A stretch of 7,361 nt of DNA from Bacillota bacterium (GCA_012727835.1 JAAYGE010000085.1:1-7361); one strand, 5' to 3'. Counted from the stretch's first letter, positions 1-6,072 are shown. The notes: generated by a model from the letters alone, not told the origin. Made by a program: numbers and translations.

Positions 1-1295
1 AGCATGAGTACCGTGTCAATGTCATCGGGCACGGGATGGGTTAAATGGGCCGGCTCACCGAAGTTGACGAAGATATAGTCGGTGAAGTCGAAGGTGTTCC
101 AGGGCTGAACAATTTTTAGTTCCGAACCGTCGGCCAGCAGCCGTACCTTTTTCACCCGGCCATTGAGCCCGGCTAAGCCCAGGGGCCCGATGGGTGGCTC
201 AAACACATGGGCATAGAGCTTATTGCCCTTTTGGGTGTAGTAACCCCACTCGGGTTTAGGCAGTTCGGCTCGGCCACAGCCGTAAATACTATCGCTATTC
301 TGCCCCATCCAAGTACCGATCTCTTTAAGAATTTGCCTTTCTTCAGCCGGGATTTCGCCTTTAGCGTTGGGGCCCACGTTTAAAATCATATTGCCATTCT
401 TGCTGACACACTCCACCAGCTTGCGGATCATTTGCTTCGCCGATTTATAGTTTTTATCGCTGGCGCAGTAGCCCCAGTTGTTGTTCATGGTGATACAAGC
501 TTCCCAGGGGATGGGGTTGCCATCTTCATCCACTATGCCGGCCGGTGGGATGATCTGCTCCGGTGAGGCAAAATCGCCCGCATAAGGTTTCGGATTACGG
601 GTACGGATGCTGCCTGCGCCTTCGCCGCTGGCTTCCAGCCGGTTATCGATAATCGCCTGGGGCTGTAAACTCCTTACCATTTCAATTAGCTGGCTGGCCC
701 GCCATTTTTCACCCTTCATATCGTCATAAGAAAAGTCGAACCAGAAAATATCAATAGGGCCATAATTGGTGCACAGCGCCCGCACCTGCCCGTGCATATA
801 ATCCAGGTAATTGTCAAAGTTGTGCTGCACGCCCTTAAGCGATTGGTCGTTACGCAAGGGGTGATGCCGGTCGCCATAGTGGGGGTAGTCGGGATGGTGC
901 CAGTCGATCAGTGAATAGTACAAGCCAACCTTAAGCCCCGCTGCCCGAAAGGCCTCCACAAATTCGCGGATTAAATAACGGCCCGCCGGCGAGTTGGTGG
1001 CTTTATAGTCGGTAAGCTGGCTATCGAAGAGGCAGAAACCGTCGTGGTGTTTAGCTGTCATCACCGCATAGCGCATACCGGCGGCCTTAGCGGCTGCCGC
1101 CCAAGCTGCTGGGTCATAAGCTAACGGATTAAATTCCTCGAAATAGGGTTGGTAGTCCTCATTGGAAAGTCTTTCTGCCTTGCGCACCCATTCTCCTCGG
1201 GCAGGGATAGCATAGAGGCCCCAATGGATGAACATGCCAAACCGGGCCTCACGCCACCATTTGGTGCGCTCGTTTCTAGCTGTAATCAAATCCAT
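1..1295 (-). CDS. Alpha-L-fucosidase, GH29 (C-terminus cut by window edge)
   Basis: Glycoside hydrolase family 29 enzyme that removes alpha-linked L-fucose from glycans or glycosides by a retaining mechanism. I read 431 uninterrupted codons. The N-terminus has the family signature FGMFIHWGLYAIP (about residues 19-31), followed by AKHHDGFCLFD, whose histidines line the fucose pocket in the family. IDIFWFDFSYDD places the likely nucleophile at Asp187. GDFASPEQ (Glu246) is a candidate acid/base, but that residue varies in GH29 and this is inference. NGNMILNVGPNAKGEIP is another family block. There is no signal peptide, so the protein should be cytoplasmic. The reading frame is still open at base 1; the last visible residues, IDTVLM, resemble the usual C-terminal strand, so probably only a few residues are missing. 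The start is ATG at 1295, with GGGAGG (1305-1310) 9 bases upstream. It is the second gene of a unit with the transporter at 1310-2260. Confidence 0.95.
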   Translation of the reverse strand, partial: MDLITARNERTKWWREARFGMFIHWGLYAIPARGEWVRKAERLSNEDYQPYFEEFNPLAYDPAAWAAAAKAAGMRYAVMTAKHHDGFCLFDSQLTDYKATNSPAGRYLIREFVEAFRAAGLKVGLYYSLIDWHHPDYPHYGDRHHPLRNDQSLKGVQHNFDNYLDYMHGQVRALCTNYGPIDIFWFDFSYDDMKGEKWRASQLIEMVRSLQPQAIIDNRLEASGEGAGSIRTRNPKPYAGDFASPEQIIPPAGIVDEDGNPIPWEACITMNNNWGYCASDKNYKSAKQMIRKLVECVSKNGNMILNVGPNAKGEIPAEERQILKEIGTWMGQNSDSIYGCGRAELPKPEWGYYTQKGNKLYAHVFEPPIGPLGLAGLNGRVKKVRLLADGSELKIVQPWNTFDFTDYIFVNFGEPAHLTHPVPDDIDTVLM

Positions 1296-1309
1296 ATGTA
1301 CATGCCTCC

Positions 1310-2260
1310 CTATTGTGTTGGTGAGTTCTGTTGGCGTCCGCCCAGAACTGCTAAGGCTACTCCGGCTATAATGAGGGCACCACCAGCTAAAGTGGGCCAA
1401 CCTAGCTGTTCTCTGAGTAATAATACCGACCAGATAATAGAGAAGGCGGGGATTAAAAATAGACTAATGGCCGCCAAAGAAGCCTGTACCCGCTGCAATA
1501 GATAGGCGTAGGCCACCACCGATACGGAAGTAGGTACGATGCTCAGGTAAAGAGTACTTAGCAAGATGGGGGTAGTAATTTGCGTCCAGCTGGGGGCTGC
1601 TTCGGCAAATAGGGCAACTATTACCAGAAAGACGGCACCGATGATGGTCGACCAAGCTACTACAATGGGCGGGTCCTCGTGGTGTAATACCCGTTTAGAA
1701 GCAACTGTATAAACACTGTAGCTCAGGGCGGAAGCGATCACCAACACATTACCCAGGCCGCTATCCCCCCAGTCCAGCACCCAAGTGCCATTGGTAGTCA
1801 CTAAGAAGATACCGATGAAGGCAGTGATTAGGCCAATTAACTTTTTTCCGTTCATCCTTTCACCTAAGAAAATGGCTGAAAGAATGACCGAGAAAATCGG
1901 GTCCACCGAACTTAGCAGGCTTCCGCTGCTGGCGGTGGTGAGGTTGAGACCCAGGTTCTGTAGCAGATTATTTAGGAATACGCCCGAACTGCCTAAGAGG
2001 ATAAACCAAGGCCAGTTGCGTTGCGCGGCGCTAATAAATCTCTGGTAGCCGCTAACATAAATGGCATAGGCAGTGAGAAAGCAGGCTCCGATACTAAAGC
2101 GGAGGGCCGCCAGCAGGGTTGGTGGGATTACCTTCAACACCAACTTGGAAAAGGGAAAGACGGTTGACCAAATTAACGATGGCAGTAAGAGCAGAACTCC
2201 GATCGGTATTTGCCTTTTTTTTGCAGAGGCAACTGCTTTCGCAGCTCTTTCTTCTGTCAA
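1310..2260 (-). CDS. DMT-superfamily (EamA) membrane transporter
   Basis: A 316-residue inner-membrane protein of the drug/metabolite transporter superfamily with the usual ten hydrophobic segments and two EamA halves. The first half runs from about residue 18 to 157 and holds PSLIWSTVFPFSK and the VDPIFSVILSAIFLGER block (Glu134). The second runs from about residue 167 to 307 and has the matching IPAFSIIWSVLLLREQL block (Glu284). Family members export or import amino acids, sugars, nucleotides or drugs, so the substrate cannot be read from sequence. The start is TTG at 2260, supported by AGGAGG (2268-2273) exactly 7 bases upstream. The stop codon (1310-1312) overlaps the ribosome binding site of the downstream fucosidase, 14 bases before its start, so the two are very likely co-transcribed. 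This suggests a sugar, glycoside or fucose-derived substrate (inference only). A TATAAT sequence lies 35 bases upstream of the start. Confidence 0.93.
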   Translation of the reverse strand: MTEERAAKAVASAKKRQIPIGVLLLLPSLIWSTVFPFSKLVLKVIPPTLLAALRFSIGACFLTAYAIYVSGYQRFISAAQRNWPWFILLGSSGVFLNNLLQNLGLNLTTASSGSLLSSVDPIFSVILSAIFLGERMNGKKLIGLITAFIGIFLVTTNGTWVLDWGDSGLGNVLVIASALSYSVYTVASKRVLHHEDPPIVVAWSTIIGAVFLVIVALFAEAAPSWTQITTPILLSTLYLSIVPTSVSVVAYAYLLQRVQASLAAISLFLIPAFSIIWSVLLLREQLGWPTLAGGALIIAGVALAVLGGRQQNSPTQ

Positions 2261-2294
2261 GGGAGGCCCTCCTTTGCAAAGATCACTCGCTCCT

Positions 2295-2324
2295 ATTATA
2301 TAGATGTTATTTTAATAACGTAAC
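2295..2324 (-). promoter_or_regulatory. Candidate promoter of transporter-fucosidase unit
   Basis: On the minus strand, TATAAT (2300-2295) is a perfect -10 element. The best -35 is weak: GTTACG (2324-2319) with an 18-base spacer matches TTGACA at only three positions. A weak -35 with a perfect -10 would fit a promoter that needs an activator or is controlled by a bound regulator. The leader to the TTG start would be about 30 bases. Position and the -10 match are seen; activity is inferred. Confidence 0.5.
2306..2319. promoter_or_regulatory. 14-base palindrome, candidate operator
   Basis: GTTATT and AATAAC form 6-base perfect inverted arms around a central TT. The site lies within the spacer between the candidate -35 and the TATAAT of the leftward transporter promoter, where a bound dimeric regulator would block RNA polymerase. 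It also lies about 80 bases upstream of the rightward hemZ start. I do not recognise the site as that of a named regulator, and the AT-rich composition means chance occurrence is possible. Confidence 0.4.
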
Positions 2325-2400
2325 CCCCCAGCCCGGGAGGCTTTATTAATACCCCTGTTTTATGTTAATCTGTGCATAGAACCTAAAGGGAGGTAGACGC

Positions 2401-3570
2401 ATGCCAGATCCATGGGGAAAAATGCAGGGAGTACGTCCTGTGAAACCGCTTTACCGTTGGCTAGATGCGGGGCATAGCCTGGAGGAGGCCTTGGCAAAAA
2501 TGCAGGCCACTTATGGCGTATCGCCGGCCAAGCTAGCTCTGCTACGCGAGGTGGCCGAGTTTGAATACCCATTCTTAACTAGTTTATCCCCACGGGCGGT
2601 GAGCGTATATGTGGGCATTCCCTTCTGCCCCACCCGTTGCCTTTATTGTTCTTTCCCGTCCCATTCCCTGCGTGAATTAGGGCAAGAACGCCAGCGCTTT
2701 ATGAATGCTTTGTTAGCCGAAATTGAGGCTGTAGGAAGGCAGCTGCGGCAACTGGAGTTTAATGTGGATTCGGTCTATGTGGGTGGTGGCACACCGACGG
2801 CCCTGCCGGCTAAAGATTTACGCCAGGTTCTGCAAGCGCTAAGGCAAGCCTTACCGCAGCCCTGGCAGGAGTTCACGGTAGAAGCCGGTCGGCCAGAAAC
2901 CCTAACAGAACAGCATATAGCCGTATTGGTTGAGGCTGGAGTCGAACGCATCAGCATTAACCCTCAAACCAAGCACCAAAAGACCCTCGATTTGATCGGG
3001 CGTCCCCATAGTGCAACCGATATCGAGGCGGCCGTGGTTCGTGCTGAAGGACACTTCCCAACACTAAATATGGACTTGATTCTGGGGCTGCCTAAGGAGG
3101 GGTTAGGCGAGGTTCAGGCTAGCATTGATTGGGTGCTGGGAATGAGACCTGAGAATATTACTTTGCACATGTTTGCACCAAAGCGGGCTTCCCGCTTCAC
3201 CGCTGAACAAGACGACTGGTGGGGGATGCTGCCCGACGATCAACTGGCGGCTCGTATGGTAGAAGCGGCCAGCCAATCCTTGCGCCAAGCCGGCTACCAT
3301 CCCTATTATTTATACCGGCAACGGAATATTCTTGGCGGCCAGGAAAATGTGGGCTGGACCCTACCAGGACACGCCTGCCGCTATAACATGATTATGATCT
3401 CAGAGCGCCAACACATCTTAGGCTTAGGTGGTGGAGCAGCCAGTAAATTCCTCAACAAAGATGGTACATTGGTGGCTAAGACCAACCCCAAAGATGTGCG
3501 AGTTTATATTGAACGCCTAGAAGAGCTAATAGCCACTAAGAGCCAACTACTTGCGGTGAGGAGTAAATAG
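2401..3570 (+). CDS. hemZ: HemZ-type radical SAM protein (coproporphyrinogen dehydrogenase family), short form
   Basis: Radical SAM protein of the HemN/HemW/HemZ group; HemZ is annotated as an oxygen-independent coproporphyrinogen III dehydrogenase of heme synthesis. The 389 residues begin at PWGKMQGVRPVK (residues 4-15), a block typical of HemZ. The [4Fe-4S]/SAM motif CPTRCLYC gives Cys76, Cys80 and Cys83, followed by GGGTPT (128-133), EAGRP (161-165) and NMDLILGLP. The HemZ-like C-terminal half has KRASR, PYYLYRQ, QENVGW and LGLGGGAASKF. There is no fourth cysteine after the motif (CSF, as in HemW, rather than HemN's CxC), so the exact reaction is uncertain. Canonical HemZ proteins such as that of B. 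subtilis are about 500 residues, so an N-terminal region of roughly 100 residues is absent. The start is firm: GGGAGG (2388-2393) sits 7 bases before ATG. The stop TAG directly abuts the queH ATG. Confidence 0.9.
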   Translation: MPDPWGKMQGVRPVKPLYRWLDAGHSLEEALAKMQATYGVSPAKLALLREVAEFEYPFLTSLSPRAVSVYVGIPFCPTRCLYCSFPSHSLRELGQERQRFMNALLAEIEAVGRQLRQLEFNVDSVYVGGGTPTALPAKDLRQVLQALRQALPQPWQEFTVEAGRPETLTEQHIAVLVEAGVERISINPQTKHQKTLDLIGRPHSATDIEAAVVRAEGHFPTLNMDLILGLPKEGLGEVQASIDWVLGMRPENITLHMFAPKRASRFTAEQDDWWGMLPDDQLAARMVEAASQSLRQAGYHPYYLYRQRNILGGQENVGWTLPGHACRYNMIMISERQHILGLGGGAASKFLNKDGTLVAKTNPKDVRVYIERLEELIATKSQLLAVRSK

Positions 3571-4131
3571 ATGAAAGTTTTGCTGCATGCCTGTTGTGGG
3601 CCCTGTGCTTCCTATTGTGTAGAGGCCCTACGGGAAGCGGGGCATCAAGTTTATGGCTATTTTTATAATCCCAACATTCATCCCTCCCAGGAATATCAGC
3701 GCCGCCTAGATTCCTTTATGCAATTTGCAGAAACGGTAGAGTTGCCTGTGCTCAACCCGGGAGAGTATGACTATCAGGAGTGGTTGCGCCGTGCCGCTTG
3801 GCGGGAACAGGTGCGCTGCCCCCTCTGCTACCAGATGCGCCTGGAGCAGACGGCACGCATCGCTAAACACGGCAAATTCGATGCCTTTACCACCACCCTG
3901 TTAATTAGCCCCTTTCAAAAGCATGAAGTACTAAAGGAAACCGGCGAGGCCATTGCTGCTGCCTACGACATACCCTTTCTTTATATGGATTTCCGCACCG
4001 GTTTTAAGCGCAGCGTGGAACTTTCCAAAGAGATGGGCCTTTACCGTCAACAGTACTGCGGTTGCATTTATAGCGAGGCCGAACGCTACGCGCAGGACAG
4101 GGAGAAGAAGAAAAAAACTGCAAAGAAATGA
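3571..4131 (+). CDS. queH: Epoxyqueuosine reductase QueH (DUF208)
   Basis: Catalyses the last step of queuosine synthesis, reducing epoxyqueuosine to queuosine at the wobble position of GUN-anticodon tRNAs. It is the non-homologous replacement of the cobalamin enzyme QueG. The 186 residues are full length for the family. The diagnostic metal-binding cysteines are present: HACCGPC (Cys8, Cys9, Cys12), CPLC (Cys83, Cys86) and YCGC (Cys163, Cys165). Family blocks YNPNIHP (32-38), SPFQKH (113-118) and DFRTGFKRS (140-148) are also intact. The C-terminus ends in a lysine-rich tail (residues 179-186), which might help tRNA contact (inference). The ribosome binding site GAGGAG (3558-3563) lies inside the end of hemZ, 7 bases before ATG, so translation is probably coupled to hemZ. 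No other queuosine gene is in the window. Confidence 0.95.
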   Translation: MKVLLHACCGPCASYCVEALREAGHQVYGYFYNPNIHPSQEYQRRLDSFMQFAETVELPVLNPGEYDYQEWLRRAAWREQVRCPLCYQMRLEQTARIAKHGKFDAFTTTLLISPFQKHEVLKETGEAIAAAYDIPFLYMDFRTGFKRSVELSKEMGLYRQQYCGCIYSEAERYAQDREKKKKTAKK

Positions 4132-4135
4132 CACT

Positions 4136-4165
4136 AACAGCTGCGGTAATCCGCGGCTGTTTTTT
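4136..4165 (+). terminator. Intrinsic terminator after queH
   Basis: An 11-base-pair stem (arms 4136-4146 and 4151-4161, one G-U pair) with loop TAAT is followed by a run of Ts (4160-4165). It starts 5 bases after the queH stop and should end the hemZ-queH transcript. The next ribosome binding site (4177-4181) begins only about 11 bases later, so the next gene either depends on read-through or has its promoter inside queH. Confidence 0.88.
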
Positions 4166-4176
4166 CTTGCGCCTAT

Positions 4177-4206
4177 GGAGGTAATTGTGTGATGTATTCA
4201 GAATAG
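4177..4206 (+). other. Strong RBS and start codons followed by an in-frame TAG
   Basis: GGAGG (4177-4181) is followed, with the 7-base spacing used by its neighbours, by GTG at 4189 and then ATG at 4192. The frame reads GTG ATG TAT TCA GAA and stops at TAG (4204-4206). This is the same frame as the small membrane protein that continues to 4425, without another stop. It could be a nonsense mutation near the true start, a five-codon leader peptide, or an occasional read-through site. TAG is used as a normal stop elsewhere here (hemZ, transporter). Confidence 0.6.
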
Positions 4207-4212
4207 AATGCA

Positions 4213-4425
4213 GTGGGCACAAACCTGGGCGAAGTTTTCCCCAGCGGAATAGTGAGCTGTCTGCTCACTTGGCTTGCTCAGTACTATCTAGGTTATCTAC
4301 TAGCAATATTGGTTTGGTCTTTTATTGGGGCATCCCTTTATGTTGCTGTGCTTCATTGCTATAGCGAGCTAGTAAAGAGAGATGCGCCCGATGTAACAGC
4401 CGATGAAATGGAGGTGAAGAAATGA
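4213..4425 (+). CDS. Small membrane protein of unknown function, start uncertain
   Basis: I do not recognise a family. The ORF gives 70 residues from a GTG start. A long hydrophobic stretch (about residues 12-49, rich in Leu, Tyr, Val and Trp) could form one long or two short membrane helices, followed by a charged tail ending ADEMEVKK. GTG at 4213 has no good ribosome binding site. The strong site upstream (4177-4181) serves GTG 4189, in the same frame but separated by TAG at 4204; without that stop the protein would be 78 residues. The gene may therefore be slightly broken by a nonsense mutation, or translated by re-initiation. Its TGA overlaps the ATG of the next gene (ATGA, 4422-4425), and its end carries that gene's GGAGG (4410-4414), which argues that translation of this frame matters. 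Confidence 0.55.
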   Translation: MGTNLGEVFPSGIVSCLLTWLAQYYLGYLLAILVWSFIGASLYVAVLHCYSELVKRDAPDVTADEMEVKK

Positions 4426-4769
4426 AGAATAGCTTTGCAGAGGTAAAATTGTTTCAAGTTAAACCGGGCAAGCTGGCCGAGTTTGAAACCCTGATAGCGG
4501 CAATCGCCGAGGCACAAATTCAGCAACCCGGATGTCTAGATATTAAATACCTTAAGCGTTCCTTTACTATCGACGGCGTTGAAATGGGTAGCCCTCCAAG
4601 GGAGCTGACGCGGATTGTAAAGTGCGTCAAGTATTTCTCTTACTGGGAATTTGATAGCAAGGAGAACTATGGCAAGGCCGTTAAGTGGTTCTTCAATAAC
4701 TATGGAAAGGAAATTCAAAAGCTGCTTATCGCACCCTTTGATATCAATTGTGGGCCTAGTCTTCATTAA
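4422..4769 (+). CDS. ABM-like dimeric alpha/beta-barrel domain protein
   Basis: The 115-residue protein resembles antibiotic biosynthesis monooxygenase (ABM) domains, small cytosolic ferredoxin-like folds that dimerise and include quinol/polyketide monooxygenases, heme-degrading enzymes and many proteins of unknown role. Seen: strand FAEVKLFQVKPG, helix KLAEFETLIAAIAEAQ, then QPGCLDIKYLKR as the typical second strand. A later strand KYFSYWEFDSKENYGKAV is followed by helix WFFNNYGKEIQKLL. About 25 residues between the two halves (46-70) are longer than a minimal ABM domain and may form a hairpin. There are three cysteines (38, 68, 110). I see no decisive heme or substrate ligand, so no reaction is assigned. 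ATG 4422 has GGAGG 7 bases upstream and overlaps the stop of the small membrane protein by four bases, so the two are translationally coupled. Confidence 0.7.
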   Translation: MKNSFAEVKLFQVKPGKLAEFETLIAAIAEAQIQQPGCLDIKYLKRSFTIDGVEMGSPPRELTRIVKCVKYFSYWEFDSKENYGKAVKWFFNNYGKEIQKLLIAPFDINCGPSLH

Positions 4770-4781
4770 AATACAGAACAA

Positions 4782-4805
4782 AAACGGACGCGCTCGCGTC
4801 CGTTT
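4782..4805. terminator. Bidirectional terminator between convergent genes
   Basis: A perfect 10-base-pair inverted repeat (4782-4791 and 4796-4805) with loop GCTC lies between the stop of the ABM-like gene (4769) and the stop of the leftward M20 gene (4814). On the minus strand the stem is followed by TTTTTGTT, a good U-tract. On the plus strand the tail is TTTGTTGT, weaker but usable. It probably separates both convergent transcripts. Confidence 0.8.
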
Positions 4806-4813
4806 GTTGTATC

Positions 4814-5995
4814 TTACTGTAAATAAGCCGGCAAGAGGCTGTAAAACTGACAGGCAGTTACTATGTCGCTCACCGGGCAATATTCGTTGGTTTTGTGGGC
4901 CACCGCTTCGATACCGGCCCCAAAACCGATGGTGGGGATGCCCAGCCGACTGGCTGTTGCTACGCCATTAGTGGAGAAGGTCCATTTATACAATTGCGGT
5001 TCTTGGCCTAGCAAGGCTTCATAGGTCTTAATACAGCTCTTAGTCAATGGGTGTTCTTGGTCTATTTCCCAGGCGGGTAAGAAGGAACGAAGGGTGATGG
5101 TTTCGCCGGTCCAACTGGTGCCCACCGCTTCGTAGACCTCCCATGTAGCGTCGGTGCCGGCCACCAGAGCATCCAGCTCTTTAGCCACCGACTCCTCTGT
5201 TTCGCCGGGGACAAGGCGTCGATCCAGATAGAGGGAACAACTGGCCGGAATAGCGTTCAAGGAAACGGCCGTGCTTTCAATTCTAGTCAGTGCCAAAGAG
5301 GGGCGCTCTCCGGCGGGCAACTGCATGTATTCATTGCCCAGCTTTTCAATGCGGGCAACAATCGGCTGGGCCTTATAGATGGCGTTAACGCCCTTTTCCG
5401 GAGCCGAACCATGGGAAGATACGCCTGGCACCGTAATCTTGAACACGGCGCGCCCCATGTGCCCTAAGGAAATCTGCAGATAGCTGGGTTCACAAATAAC
5501 CACATAGTCGGGCTGCAGCGAGTTATCGACGATGGCCCGGTAGAGGCCTTCACCATCGTAATCCTCTTCCATAACCGAGCAGCAGACATGAATAGTTTTT
5601 CCCGCATCTAGCCCTAGCTGCTTGATCACTGCCCCGGCATATACGGTGGCAGCCGCAGAAGCTTTCATGTCCGAGGCGCCGCGCCCGTGCAGCCTGCCAT
5701 CCTTAATCACACCACCATATGGGGGCAAATCCCACTCCTCCGGGTCATTGACATCCACATGGTCCACGTGTGAATCGAACAATAATTTTGTAGGGCCGTT
5801 ACCGATGGTGCCGATTACGTTGCCCACCTTATCAACTACTACCCGGTCATAACCCAGTTGCTTCATTTCAGTAGCGATACGTCGAATTACTTTTTCCTCT
5901 TTACCGGTCAGGCTTTTAATTTGAACTAATTCACTAGCGAAGGCTATTAATTGTTGTTCAATGGCTTGTACCGCGTCTTTAACCCGTGTTTTCAT
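4814..5995 (-). CDS. M20 family metallohydrolase, YgeY-like
   Basis: A cytoplasmic zinc-dependent amidohydrolase/peptidase of the M20/ArgE/DapE group, most like the YgeY branch that is annotated as selenium-metabolism-linked. Numbering from ATG 6001, the M20 residues are His78 and Asp80 in SHVDHVD, Asp111 in GRGASDMK, Glu145-Glu146 (catalytic base and metal ligand), Glu171 in CEPS and His369 in AHKTNEY. HGSAPEKGVNAIYK (197-210), in the lid/dimerisation domain, and KWTFSTNGV and IGFGAG near the C-terminus point to YgeY rather than DapE or ArgE. Two ATGs compete. GGGAGG (6003-6008) is only 1 base before ATG 6001 but exactly 7 bases before ATG 5995, so I start at 5995, giving 393 residues. Substrate is unknown. 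No ygeW, diaminopropionate lyase or other selenium-linked gene is in the window. Confidence 0.92.
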   Translation of the reverse strand: MKTRVKDAVQAIEQQLIAFASELVQIKSLTGKEEKVIRRIATEMKQLGYDRVVVDKVGNVIGTIGNGPTKLLFDSHVDHVDVNDPEEWDLPPYGGVIKDGRLHGRGASDMKASAAATVYAGAVIKQLGLDAGKTIHVCCSVMEEDYDGEGLYRAIVDNSLQPDYVVICEPSYLQISLGHMGRAVFKITVPGVSSHGSAPEKGVNAIYKAQPIVARIEKLGNEYMQLPAGERPSLALTRIESTAVSLNAIPASCSLYLDRRLVPGETEESVAKELDALVAGTDATWEVYEAVGTSWTGETITLRSFLPAWEIDQEHPLTKSCIKTYEALLGQEPQLYKWTFSTNGVATASRLGIPTIGFGAGIEAVAHKTNEYCPVSDIVTACQFYSLLPAYLQ

Positions 5996-6072
5996 GCCCA
6001 TACCTCCCTTTGGCAGAATAGCTAGTTATAAGCTAATCATACCAAACCTCACTTAAGGGCGCAGGGTAATAC

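Noticed and set aside
1286..1303. ATG at 1303 (minus strand) upstream of the fucosidase start, as a leader ORF
   Set aside because: It is only one base from the ribosome binding site and stops after five codons; the spacing favours ATG 1295.
1149..1505. Plus-strand ORF of 118 codons across the fucosidase start and transporter end
   Set aside because: It is antisense to two clear genes on the minus strand, has no ribosome binding site and shows no family motif.
2322..2346. GC-rich stretch CCCCCCAGCCCGGGAGGC before hemZ as a terminator or riboswitch
   Set aside because: Only a 4-base-pair AGCC/GGCT stem can form, followed by a mixed TTTATT; this is too weak, and no known riboswitch core is seen.
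2341..2386. Promoter for hemZ
   Set aside because: The AT-rich stretch has TATGTT and CATAGA-like boxes, but none has an acceptable -35 at 16-18 bases, so I could not support one.
4204..4206. TAG in the small membrane gene as a pyrrolysine codon
   Set aside because: TAG is used as the normal stop for hemZ and the transporter here, no pyrrolysine genes are visible, and a small hydrophobic protein is not a known pyrrolysine protein.
4536..4880. Minus-strand ORF of 114 codons
   Set aside because: It runs antisense through the ABM-like gene and the terminator hairpin into the end of the M20 gene in another frame; its composition is not protein-like.
6025..6041. Promoter for the M20 gene (TATGAT or TATAAC on the minus strand)
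   Set aside because: Both -10-like boxes lack a recognisable -35 at proper spacing; a promoter must exist but cannot be placed.
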